From positions 2,728,001-2,792,000 of the forward strand of contig BSBN01001251.1 of the NCBI GenBank assembly GCA_027924645.1: a DNA stretch of 64,000 nucleotides. The letters are read 5' to 3'. Source of the DNA: Cunninghamia lanceolata. Taxonomy: Eukaryota; Streptophyta; Pinopsida; Cupressales; Cupressaceae. Made by a program: the position numbers and the translations under genes. Shown in pieces: positions 47,231 to 58,290 of this stretch (positions within the stretch are counted from its first letter, which is position 1; each line of letters starts with the position of its first letter). The notes beneath the pieces were generated by a model. That model had not been told where the DNA came from. It did not search any database and saw only the letters and a program-made list of their open reading frames with translations.

Positions 47231-48379
47231 TAGTCTCAAGGCTCTCTCTCCAAATCTGGAGTAGTGAGGGAATGGATGTACTACAAACTGAGATGCATAA
47301 TCCTATTTCATACCTGCATCTGCAACTATCCTCATAGACCATGGCTGATGTGGAAGTTGTGGAAACTCTACCCAAGCCTGCTCAAATGATGCACCAGGAC
47401 CCCATCATAGACTCTCCTTGTGCGTCGTCACAAAGATGGCATTCCCCTGGGGCATCCCCTGGATCCTTCCAAACTGTTGGTACACACGAGAAATGATGTG
47501 CCTCTCAAGAATGTAGGGAGTCCTCCCTATCAGCCACCTAATTTGAAAGCAAAATGGTAGCTCTAATGCGTCATCCTCCCATACCTCACAATCTAAGTAG
47601 GGGCGCCAAATAACCTAATCCACATTGTCGAATGCATGCCTCCAGTACTGTAGCTTCCCTAGCTTGGGCTGGGAAAGACTCTCCTGGAACATATATGAAT
47701 ACGACTGATCTCTGCCTCGAGGAGCCATACCTATAGGTCGTGTGATAGTAATGTGGCACCAGGCCCATATCTGTAGCAGTGACATTCCACATGATAAACT
47801 AGCAGCTCCGTGATAGACAAACTGATGTAAGTCATGGAAGAGGTGTGCAAGCAAGCAAGGACCCCAAGCAAACTGAGTCCCCTCTATAACAATACGCTCC
47901 AGAGTCCTCCCCCATCCAACCACAAACCCATGTGATCTCCTATCAGGGCACACTATCCCTTTGATCAACCCGGCAACCACTGACGGAAAAGGTTTGTAGT
48001 AGGCGAGCATGTCTACCCAGCTAATCTCTATCCCCTCAATGGTGTCATCGTCAAACAACTCACGACACTCATCTAATCCAGCCCATGTCTGAGACTCATA
48101 CTCAACAAGCTCTCCATCTATCAGAATGTGTAGAATCTGATGGACATCCTCTGGCGTCACTGTAATCTCCCCAGTAGGAAGATGAAATGTCCCATCCTCA
48201 CTGTGGTAAAGCTCCAATAGTGCAGTCAGCATGCCAAGATTTCCTAAATCTCTAGCATAAAGCAAACATATGACAAACCCGCTGATCCCAGTACCAGACG
48301 GTCAAGCTCGGTCAAGTACGGACTCAGAAGCTGTCATCGAAAACTGCTCCCGTGACATGAGAACATCATTCAGCTCCTC

Positions 48380-48991
48380 CTACAAGCAGCCAAATGCACG
48401 TTAACCAAACAAGATTAGCTAAACTACAAATCTATCAATCAAGTATCAAATACTTAGCTATTTTATCAGGATATCTATCCTATAATCTGTCCTGAGATTC
48501 TATCAATCTCGGCAATGAGTTATTAGTTGGTGAAACATCAACTTCGATGCTAACTTTATCAAATTGCCTAAGCATTTTTTTCTTTCTAAATCAAATGTGC
48601 AGTTCTTCTTTTTGTTTGTGCAAATTCATAGCATATGCACAGAACCCCTTTGCATTTGCACAGTAGCACACAAATGTGCAGTTTTTGGCTGCGTATGCAC
48701 AGACTTCAAACACATGTACAGGTTCATCATGTTTGTGCAAGTTCATCCTGTTTGTGCAGTTTCATATCATTTGTGTAGAATCCCCTAGTACTTATGCAGA
48801 TATGACTTCCATTTGCAAAAATTATGCATTTGCGCAGTTTGCTCTGGCATTTGTGCAGAATCGGGGCATTTGCAGTGAAGCATAGAGCATATGTGTAGAA
48901 CCAGTCCTGCTGCACATTCAAACTACCTAAGTTTTCCATAGACTTTTGACCATCATAAATGCACCTAAACTAAAATTGAAAGCTTACTTAC
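48380..48991 (-). other. Intron of the antisense gene, with TGCACA/TGTGCA motif array
   Basis: The donor is ATTG/GTAAGTAAGC and the acceptor GCTTGTAG/GAGG, both on the minus strand; exon frames on both sides agree. The intron contains about fifteen degenerate CTGTGCAAATG- or CTGCACAAATG-like words (48590-48910), the same kind of motif as in the 5' leader of X and in the same orientation relative to the transcript. Confidence 0.7.
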
Positions 48992-49164
48992 CAATGGACC
49001 GTAGGCTGCTGGACGATTGAACCATCGGATCCTCTCGAAGCGGTGTAACTCGACTAGAACCTACTGCATTATCACTGACTCTCCTTATCACCTAAGCTCT
49101 GATCTCCTATAAGCTCTCCAACAAAGACAAGTGTGCAAATGACAAGGAATGTGACCCCACACTC

Positions 49165-49173
49165 CTATTTATA
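49165..49173 (-). promoter_or_regulatory. TATA box of the antisense gene
   Basis: TATAAATAG on the minus strand lies about 100 bases upstream of the ATG at 49069, a normal distance for a plant promoter with a short 5' UTR. It lies outside the 3' LTR, so it would be separate from the LTR promoter. Confidence 0.65.
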
Positions 49174-49449
49174 GTGCATTAAACCCTAATTGGAGGTGTT
49201 TAACGTTGTGCATGTTGGGGCACATTCTTCATCCCATTTTTCTTCTGCGTCGACCAATTTCTTCTCCAGTCTATCTTGTCAGCCTATCTCATCGTGAGAT
49301 TGTCTATCATCTTGTCGTCAACTTCTTCCTGTCCAATCTCTCGAAGGGGCATCCTATCGTCATGAACATGTACCAAGGGCAAATTGGGGCATGTATCAAT
49401 CGCAAAAAAAATGTAATTCTTTGAAACAATGTGATAAAACACATTGCAT

Positions 49450-49464
49450 AAAAGAGGGGCAAAA
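49450..49464 (+). other. Polypurine tract of X
   Basis: AAAAGAGGGGCAAAA directly precedes the 3' LTR. Confidence 0.85.
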
Positions 49465-50507
49465 TGTATACACCTAAAAATGGCTAAATCAAATTAAATA
49501 AATATTTTAATATTTATTTTAATTCTCATTCTCCTATCAATTAAATAAATATCCTAATTTATTTAAATGATTCACATCCCTCAACTAATTAAATAAAATC
49601 AATTTATTTAATTAAATTCCCTAATTCTTCTAATGTCTCACATAATTAAATAATTCTAAATTATTTAATTAATCCTAAATTCCTCTATTTTAAGTCCTGA
49701 ATTCATAATTCCACCTCACCATGTTGCACACATAATTAAATATTTTAATATTTAATTAGCTAATATTCCCTCACCCACATGTCCTATTTATCCTCTAGTC
49801 AAATTAGTTAACTCATCAATCAAATCTGTTAACTAATTAGTCAATTGAGTTCACTGGCCATTCTATTTTGTTGACTCCCCAATCAACCCAGTTAACTGAT
49901 CAATCATCTCAGTTAACTCTTCAATCTATTATGTTAACTCTCATAACTCATGAAGAAGGCTTGGAGACTTGTCCTCTTCTGATTTGTGCACATTCCCTCA
50001 AGCTTCCTCAACCATACACCTCACAGTTAATTCCTCCTGTCATAGATCTATTGACACTTGGATTTAGTCTTGCCTCAGCCTATATAAGCAAGGTCTTCAC
50101 ATCCATTTGAAGACAACTCAAGCATTCGTAATCTTACTCTACAGGAATCCTATCAGCGTGCCTTTGGCAAAGTTATCTCCATTTGCATTTACACAACCTC
50201 ATTATCATAATCATCATTCAATCATGTCTCTATCAATCCATTTCCATTAGTATTGCATTGTAGTGTGATCTCCATGACATTGTCCACCTATAGCCGTTCT
50301 ACTCTTGTCATCTTCAACAGCAAAGAAGTACACACTTCTGAGAGCTCCATTACAATCAAGATCAAGAAGAGATAGGCAAACAATGGAAGCATAGAGGTAA
50401 AATAGTCTTCGAAGGTATAATATTTGTTTACTTGTATTTACATCAATTTCCATTGAGTTATTGGATGATTAGTTGTTTAATACTATTGTTCACATTTTCC
50501 ACTAACA
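49465..50507 (+). repeat. 3' LTR of X
   Basis: It starts TGTATACACC and ends CACTAACA; TATATAA at 50081-50087. It is uninterrupted, 1,043 bp, and contains the empty site of Copia A at 49637-49641. It is followed by the TSD CTAGT. Confidence 0.95.
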
Positions 50508-51047
50508 CTAGTTATTAAAAAAGAATATCACTTTTATTTTAGCAATGATAAAGAGCATGACACACATTTTGTACAACATTGCTTTAAGAACTTTTTAAAA
50601 GATTTGGCAAGAAGGGTGTCAAAATTAAAAAATATTTTGTATCGTCAGATGGGTGTGCGTCACAATTCAAATCATCAAGGCCATTTTATGCACTTTGTAT
50701 ATATCATTGACATGACAATATACCACATGTTTGGAGTTTCTTTGAGAGTGGGCATGGAAAGGGTGAACATGATCGTGCAGGAGCTTGCATCAAACATGCT
50801 CTAAGAAAACATCAAATGAATCATGAGGGAGATTGTGTAAATGATGCACATGATGTTGTTAAGTGGTGTAAGAAACACTTCACATGTGAGGTTGACACAT
50901 CTTCAGGGAGGAACCCATGTCCAAATAGAGTGTTCTTGGAGATATCAGGTATGTATTGTTTGAACAAAGTTCGTCTTGTTTAATATTCACTTAAAAATTT
51001 ATTTATTTTATTTAATTGTGATTATAGTTTTATAATTTCAGCAAAAG
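50508..51047 (+). pseudogene. Transposase-like gene of unknown family, 3' part
   Basis: Right after the TSD of X the reading frame of the 5' part goes on: KKEYHFYFSNDKEHDTHFV. After a one-base shift near 50605 come KKYFVSSDGCASQFKS (D codon at 50648-50650), VWSFFESGHGKGEHDRAGAC and a Cys/His region (CVNDAHDVVKWCKKHFTCEV). An intron with ATCAG/GTATGT and TTTCAG/CA (50949-51041) is likely. The next exon is cut after six bases by element C at 51048. The SDGC..QF and HGKGE.D.AGA.IK boxes are the clearest family marks. Confidence 0.65.
50949..51041 (+). other. Likely intron in the transposase-like gene
   Basis: GTATGT at the 5' end, a T-rich tract and TTTCAG at the 3' end, 93 bp, A/T-rich, with coding sequence on the left. 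Confidence 0.55.
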
Positions 51048-52230
51048 TGTAGACACCCTAAAATGACCATGTCGTCGCACTACTTGCATTTCGTCTAATT
51101 CTTCTAATCACCTGCATTTCAACATTAATTGAATAATCTAATTATTTAATTAATTTCACCAAATTCTTCCAAATCACATACTTTCGACATTAATTGAATA
51201 AATTCCCTTTATTTAATTAATTAAATCAAATTCCTTTATTATTCTTCCACAATTAAATAATTTTAATTATTTAATTAAATAATTATCTTCTTTCCAAATC
51301 TCAAGTCTCCATTAATTAAATAAATCCCATTATTTAATTAATTCATCACAAATTCCCTCTTATCCAAACAATTAAATAATTCTCAATTATTTAATTAAAT
51401 CAAATTCATTCTTCCAAATTTGAATAAATCAAATCAAATTTATTTAAATTCTTTCATTCTCCAAAAATAAAATAAATCAAATATTTTATTTATTCTTCCA
51501 AATCATGCACAACAATTAAATAAATTTATTTATTTAATTTGCTTTCTTATCTTCAAATATCTTTCAAATCTTCTAAAAATAAGTCTTCTTCTCCATGCAC
51601 ACACAATTAAATAATTTAATATTTAATTTCTCTCAAATCATGCAAAAGCAAATCTTAAGTTGAGTTATCTATTCACTCAACCTTGTTTTTATCAATTTCT
51701 CTTAAATTAGAAAAAAACTTTCTAATTTATGAAAAGCATGTCTTATCTTTAGAAAAGAAAGTGTTTAACTCAAATAAAATAACTTTTGTGTGACACTCAT
51801 CTTTTTCTTATTCGTTGCACATTCCTCAACTGTTCTCCTCTATTGATTCTTCTAAATTATTTGAACCATTGATCGATCTTTGTTGAAACCTATATACACC
51901 CCCCTCATCTCCTTCATTACCCCTCTCTTCGATCACTTATTCTCAGGCATACTTAACAGCGTTTTGAGTATACATCGCATCGATTGAGCAACTTTACGAT
52001 CTTTTGACATTGATCTTTGAGCACTTTGAGCACTTTGCTTGCTTGTTGCAACCATGGTTTCACAGCACTATTGAGCAATCCACATTCATTCAAAGGGAAC
52101 AATACAAATCTCGGTAAAAGCTTTTATATTTCATTGATTTATTAGTAATGGCTTTTATTTAGATGCATTCTCTTTATGTTATTGGTTTTTGATTTTGTTA
52201 GTTTATCATAGTCAATTTTCCTCATACACA
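51048..52230 (+). repeat. 5' LTR of element C
   Basis: It starts TGTAGACACCCTAAAATG and ends CATACACA. The U3 is packed with TTAATTAAATAATT palindromes. TATATA lies at 51891-51896. Confidence 0.88.
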
Positions 52231-52233
52231 TTC

Positions 52234-52253
52234 TGGCACGTCCGGTGGGACCC
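52234..52253 (+). other. Primer-binding site of element C
   Basis: TGGCACGTCCGGTGGGACCC lies three bases after the LTR end, in the same place as that of X. Confidence 0.75.
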
Positions 52254-54383
52254 ACTAATCCCTCTTTTTCTTTGAGAAATTGATTTTTTTGAAGTTACAG
52301 TACGGAACAGTGCAAAAGACACAGAAAAATACTTTTGGCAGTATCTTTAAGCGCTACTGGAGGCATAGTACAGCGTCCTCGAGTGATACTGCGGCGCTTT
52401 TGGTAACACAGAGAAGCGCTTCTGGTAATACAGAATGACGCTTTTGATAGTATCATTAAGCGCTTTCGACAAAATAAATTTTCTGACTTTGGTTGGTGTT
52501 TTTGCAGGGTTTTATACATATTACATATCTTTGATTTGTCTGACAAGCTGTAGTATTTGTCTTCAACTGTCTTTTGATACCTCCTAAGCTGACTTATTTA
52601 GGGGTATTTTCAATATTTGAGTTAACCTATCTACTCGCGACACCTTTTTAAGTTTTTGCAGGATACAGATTTAGCAGATATTGCTTCTTAGAACATTAGA
52701 TCAATCATGAAATCTTATCTAAAACTAGTTATTTTGACAAAATATAACCTTTTTTGGCTCTGAGACAGAACAACGCTTTTGGTCAAACAGTACAGCACTT
52801 CCGGTAGCACAGTATTGCGCTTCTGGTTCTTATTCAGCGCTTCTGTTAGGATAGTGAATCACTTTTGGTTTACATCACCATGCTTTTGGAAACATAGTGA
52901 GGTGCTATTGGTATCACAGTAAGTTGTGTTCGATAAGACAGTAATGCACTTTTGGTCAATTTGATTTATTTTTTGCTAACTTGTGAGTTTTTGTGGAACT
53001 AATTGACTTGTTGCAGCTTCTTATCACTCACACAGAGCAAAAAGGTTTTTCTAATATGTTCATGCAGGATGAGCATTGAAGAAATCTTGATTTATCTCAC
53101 TTAGTCTTAGAAACATATTGCCTTCTGAAGGAATAATTGAACACATCATTTCGGCAATCTAAGTCTTAGGAACATACTGCTTTTCTTAAGGGACAATGGA
53201 CATGTATCTGAAAACACCTCAATTTTCTAAGGGACAATGGACATGAATGCCAAACACTTCAATTTCATAAGGGACAATTGACAACTACAAACGTGTGTGT
53301 GCCTAATTTAGTTGCACCTTATTTTTTTTATAAAGGGACAATTGAACCTTTGTTTGACGTGCTTGCTCTTACATTTCAGCATTTCCTTTAGAAGGGCCTT
53401 TGAACCACTATATAAGAGGGATAAGGTGAAAGCCAAGACCTAACCGACGTCAGCCTTACCTTGTGGTGCCAAACTGAAAAGAGGTGTACTAGCTCTTTGT
53501 GGAAATAATTTTCACATTGAGCAAAGTGTTTGATACTCTTAGTAGGATTGGTTAAAACTTTTAGTAGCTTGTCACATTGCTTGTAAGGCGTTGGTCCCTC
53601 AAAGTTACTAAGAACCATTCTAGATAGAGACTACCCGATCTACCTCCGAACATTGCGGTAATCATCAGTGCAAGGGGAATCGATTTAAGCCCTTAAGATA
53701 CTCACCATTGGCTCCCTTGAGAAGAGATAGTATTCCCTTGGCCATAAAGCTATTGTGACCTACTTGAGCTTTCCAAGGGGAGGGTGAGATATCCCTACCT
53801 ATCGTCTCTCACAAAGATACAAAATATCTAACACCTTTATGGAATGATATTTTTATCGATAGAGTATTAAGCTGTGAGCTGATCTACTGCAATGAAACCT
53901 TGTCTCTAGGGATAAAAAGTGCTTGTTATTGATTGCAACTGTCTTATACCTGTGGAAACATTGGGCTTTTTTGTGAGCCTTGAACATACACTATCTGTTG
54001 TGTTAGTCCTTTTTTGACCATTTGCTTGCTATGTTTTCTCTTGCCAAAGATAAATCCAATCAGAACCATAACCAAATCTGTCAAAAATTTGCCTTTAAAA
54101 ACATCAGACACCACTTCAGCACCTCTGGTATTACAGAAGCTCGCCCTTAGTGGTACAGTAGCTTACTTTTGGTCACCGTAGCTCACCTTTGGTATAACAG
54201 TACCTCGCCTTTGGTAGCTCAGTCCATCGCCTTTGGTATTACAGTAGCACGCTTTTGGTTGCACAGTCCTGCGCCTCTGGTCAAACAATATAGCACCTTT
54301 GGTCCAGTCACTTGTGCATCAAAGTTTGTCTTTTTCCAAACACAAGCAGAATACCAGCATTACCTTTTGTTCTAGTGTATTCC
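52254..54383 (+). other. Long 5' leader of C with short-motif arrays
   Basis: No credible ORF. A degenerate word around AGCGCTTTTGGTAACACAG recurs about seven times at 52340-52475, again at 52765-52950, and as CTCGCCTTTGGTATTACAGT at 54105-54310. A TAAGGGACAATGGACA phrase recurs four times at 53190-53350. Confidence 0.8.
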
Positions 54384-57271
54384 ATGGTAACCACTAGGCT
54401 CCAGCAAACTATGAAGTCCAAGCAAGTTGTCCCTAGGAAGCGCAAATCACCTCCTCACACACCGCAGTCAGGCTGTCTCAACATTACTCCCAAGGTTACT
54501 CCTAGAACACCCGCGAAAAGATCTACCAATTCTCCCAACATGCCGCACCTTGACCCCCCTAGCACTCCTCATGAGGGTAGGGTCCCTTTGGTAAGTACAC
54601 CTCACTATACCACCGGCTTGCCTCCAGATTTTGTGCCACAAGGATATACTATTGATCAAGTCACGCCTCAAGAAGGTAGGGTCCCTTTGGTAAGCACACC
54701 TCACTATACCACTCGCATGCCTCCAGATTTTGTCCCACAAGGTTATACTGCAGATCTAGCCCCACCTCAAGAAGAGCGACACTTTGAAATGGGTCAATCC
54801 TTTCAAGAAGATGGGCAAGATATTGATGAATTCATACAAGATCCTAGAGTTGTAGTCGCCTTTGACAAAATCCTTAGCAAGAACCAAGATCATTTCTTTC
54901 GCTTGCTAGCAGAGCAAGGAGCCAAATTACCTCAAGATTTTGATTTATCCAATCTCAAGGAGACAAACAACACCCTAGACACCATACAAGCGGTGTAAAC
55001 CATGTCAACAGTGACCACGCCTTTACCTGAACCAAACTCATAAGGGAAAACAATGGAACGATTAAGAATCCCCTTTATCAAAACCCAATAGGAAAGAGGG
55101 CCGTATCACCACTTCTGACTCCTATGGAAATCTACAAACACCAACAGGAGACTCTACAATGTCAAGCGGAGATAGCTAAGCAAGCCACCTAAGCTCGATC
55201 AAATACACAACAAACTCCTAAAGTGTCCACACCAATCGTAAGTGGAATCTTGGTTACCCCTTCACGAATAGGTTTCCCACCCAATTACAATCCGGGGAAC
55301 AACTATGTAGCCATGCAACAAGGGTCTCAACACATACCGCCTCCCATATCATCAAACCTTCATGTCTCTCAACCAACTAGAGTCATGCAACCCCAACCAC
55401 AACATTCTTCTACTCTCATCATCAATCTGCCTCAACCATCGCATAACACTTCTACCTATGTTCCCCCTCCGCTACATTCATCATCGCTAAATTTCTTTCA
55501 CACATTGCCTAGCCACTCTCAACATTCCCAACATCAAGTTTCCCAAAGCTATGTGCTGCCATCGCAACCTAATCCAACGTACTTTAGCTTTCCTCCACCA
55601 AATTCTTTTCTTCAACCCTCTCAAAGCCAACATTATTACCTAGCGCCACCACCACCTCTTCCAAATCAAAACATCCAATTTCAACCCAATCTGAACCCGA
55701 CGTACAACACATACAACCCCAACCAATCTTACGACCCTTATAACACCAATGCTCATGGCTTACACTACAAACTGCCATATGGGCACCAACAACCACTTCT
55801 AGGACAACAGGAGATGTTTCCAACCCCTCCCACAGCAATGGAGCTAAAAATCGCAGAAGTTCAACAGCAGCTATCTGATCTTACGTTTGGCCACACCAAG
55901 AAGACCTTCTCTTTAGAGGAAGTGTGTCCTTATCCTTTTGATCAGTCATTACCTATGATCCCTTTTCCTCAAAATTTTATTATTCCTAAGTTTGATAAAT
56001 ACAAAGGAAAAGGTGACCCAAAAGACCATCTTAGGGAATTCTATCTTGCTTGCTTCAAGGTCTCACATAACGACACATATCTTATGCGTATCTTTCCTCG
56101 CAGTCTTGGAGGTCAAGCAATAGAATGGTTCTTACACTTACCCATGGGTATCAAGTCTTTTAACGAACTAGCAGAGAAATTTGCCACCCATTTTTCTTAC
56201 AACGCAGAGCATAAGATTTCCATGACTGATCTATGCAACAATAAATAGAAAAATGGTGAAACTTTCATTTCTTTCCTTCAATGATGGAGACAAATGGCTA
56301 GCAAATTCCCTTTCAAGATTCCTGAGAAACAACTTGTTAGCATATTTGGGCAGAACCTCAACCAAGAGTTAGGTTTCCATTTGCAAATTCTTAGTGCTAC
56401 AACCTTCAATGAAATCACATACAAGGGAATCAACATCGAAAAGGCCCTCATTGCTAAAGGTGTGGTCAAAATCTTCAAAGAAACAAAAGACAATGCTCCT
56501 CATCAACAATCGAGCGATAAACCCAAATATTGGAACAAAAACAAAAATGTAGTCAACGATGGGGTGGTTTTTGCTAAACATCTCCAAACTTTGCAAACGC
56601 CGCTACAGCTTTCCAAACCAAGTCAACAATAGCAACAACAAAGGCAACCTTATCAAAACCAATAGCAACGACAACAAGAGCGGCCTCAACATGATTACCC
56701 TCTGCGGTGTCAATTCACTCCCTTGGGAGAGCCCATAGAATCTGTCCTACAAAAGATTTTACACAAAGGCCTCATCACATTACCTGATGCTCCCCCGTAT
56801 GGTGAACCTATTTACAAAACTGTGCAGTATAGAGAAAATGAATACTATGAATTCCATAGGAGCAAGGGGCACAGAACCACATCGTGCATGAAACTAAAGC
56901 ACCTAATCCAAAATCTCATTGAAGGCAATCAAATATCTCTACAAGAAGATCCCCCAGCTCAGCACACGAACAAAGATCTCGATATGTACAAGGAACCATT
57001 CCCTCATCATGGTCCACCTCCTCCTCAGGATAGAGGTAAAGGTATCAATCATGCCTCCACTTCCTTTGATTCCACTGTAGGTCATTTTGAAGAGAGTCAA
57101 GTATCTACCCTCACAATCAAAGGCAAATGTACGGATTGCACTGTTACAACTCGTCGTGGTCGTGTCACCATTCGGGGTCCTACACCTAGTCTTCTGACTC
57201 AATCTGATTATAATCTTGTCGAACATTTCGGGAAAATGCCAACACAGATCTCTATCTTGGACCTTCTATGA
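54384..57271 (+). pseudogene. Element C gag
   Basis: The ATG at 54384 opens MVTTRLQQTMKSKQ. A 33-residue unit (EGRVPLVSTPHYTT ... PPDFVPQGYT) is duplicated at 54573 and 54672. A TAA at 54996 is followed by a frame change. From 55223 a Pro/Gln/His/Ser-rich segment of about 200 residues precedes the capsid domain: YPFDQSLPMIPFPQNFIIPK, GGQAIEWFLHLP, FATHFSYN. Stops lie near 56248, 56282, 56630 and 57269. A CX-rich region after EYYEFHRSKGHRTTSCMKLK resembles a degenerate zinc finger. Confidence 0.9.
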
Positions 57272-58290
57272 TCATCACCCACACATAGAGTAGTGCTCAA
57301 AAAAGCCCTCCAAGAGTCTTCGGTTCCTAACAACATAGCGGTTGCGAATTTCCAAGCTATAGTAGGTAACATTGCTTCACCCTACAATGTGGTCTTCTCT
57401 AAGAAAGATCTCCCATCCCATGATCCGTGTCACAATGATGCCCTTCATATTGAGGTTCTCATCCATAAGCGCAAAATCAAATGTATACTCATAGATGGTG
57501 GTGCTGGTCTCAACATCTGTTCTTTAAAGTTACTTAAGCAATTAGGATAATCTGAGGATCATGTCAACACTAATCAAAGTATTACAATCAAGGGATATGA
57601 TGATGCTGAACGCCATTTAGAAGTTATTATCCACTTGCCTATACAACTAGGCCCTGTCATGCTGGAAACTAGGTGTCAAGTCCTTGATATTGAGCTGCCT
57701 TACAACATTATCTTAGGCCGCCCATGGATCCATGCAATGAAGGTTGGTCCCTCCACATAGCATTAGTCCCTCCAATTCCCATTCAATGGTACAGAGATCA
57801 CTATCCCTAGAGACCCCAATCCTTTTGAATTTTGCCGTGTCCTGCAAGGCAGCTATAAGAATTGCAACCAAGTGCCTAAAAATGAAAAAGCCCTTGAATC
57901 CCCACTATATGTTGATCCTAAAACTCTGACACAAGCCTCTACAAGTGAACCTAATCCTCTGCCTGAAATCAAATCTCACATCCGTGATATAGGCTTTGGA
58001 ACATATGATATCTCAAAATCTTTTTGTGTAGGACGGATGCCTTTATCTCCAAAATCTTACGGCCAACCACCCATTGCCAAAGTAACTAAAAAAGTAGCTA
58101 TTCCTCCCCCAACATTCCTAACCCAATTCCAACAGGGACGGTTATTGGAGGAGGAAACTATTGAGTACATTTCTTCTTGGCTCTATAAGGAGAAAGAACC
58201 AGTCACAATACCAGTCAAGCAATATGGTAATGGCTTAAGGATAGTCAAAAACATGGGCTATAAAGGCAAAGTTGGCCTTGGGAAATAGAA
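57272..58290 (+). pseudogene. Element C protease and G-patch
   Basis: The protease site ILIDGGAGLNICSL lies near 57488. IILGRPWIHAMKVGPST follows. A G-patch-like domain is read at about 58215-58310 (NGLRIVKNMGYKGKVGLGK, then NQGTMEPI after a TAG at 58286). G-patch domains bind nucleic acid; here it sits between protease and RT. Confidence 0.85.

Larger units (their letters stand above)
46429..49069 (-). pseudogene. Antisense plant-mobile-domain gene in X
   Basis: On the strand opposite to pol a two-exon gene can be read. Exon 1 (49069-48992) starts MQ*VLVELHRFERIRWFN. The intron is 48991-48380 (GTAAGT...TTGTAG). Exon 2 reads EELNDVLMSREQFS and GTGISGFVICLLYARDLGNL, then FHLPTGEITVTPEDVHQIL, YILERHIISRVYQQFGRIQG and MPQ. 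This matches the plant mobile domain (aminotransferase-like PMD) of MAIN/MAIL1-type proteins and of transposon ORFs. A glycine-rich stretch over a GGT-type microsatellite (47040-47195) follows, where the frame changes, then a coiled-coil-like tail (LHGELQTTRLERDTAIQWYT) ending at 46429. Most breaks are TAG codons. Tat elements are known to carry antisense ORFs in this position. Confidence 0.8.
11611..50507 (+). mobile_element. Element X: Tat-like Ty3/gypsy with nested insertions
   Basis: The LTRs begin TGTATACACC (11611 and 49465) and end CACTAACA (21356 and 50507). The flanking 5-bp repeat is CTAGT at 11606-11610 and 50508-50512. Internal order is leader, gag, protease, G-patch, reverse transcriptase, RNase H, a second (archaeal-type) RNase H, and integrase, then a long 3' region with an antisense gene. 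Two RNase H domains are a known mark of the Tat lineage. After removing three large insertions the element is about 16.6 kb. Stops, frameshifts and a damaged catalytic motif show it is dead. Confidence 0.93.

Noticed and set aside
47009..47337. Plus-strand Ser/Pro/Thr- and His-rich ORFs
   Set aside because: They lie over the CCA/CCT microsatellite and are low-complexity shadows of the antisense gene.
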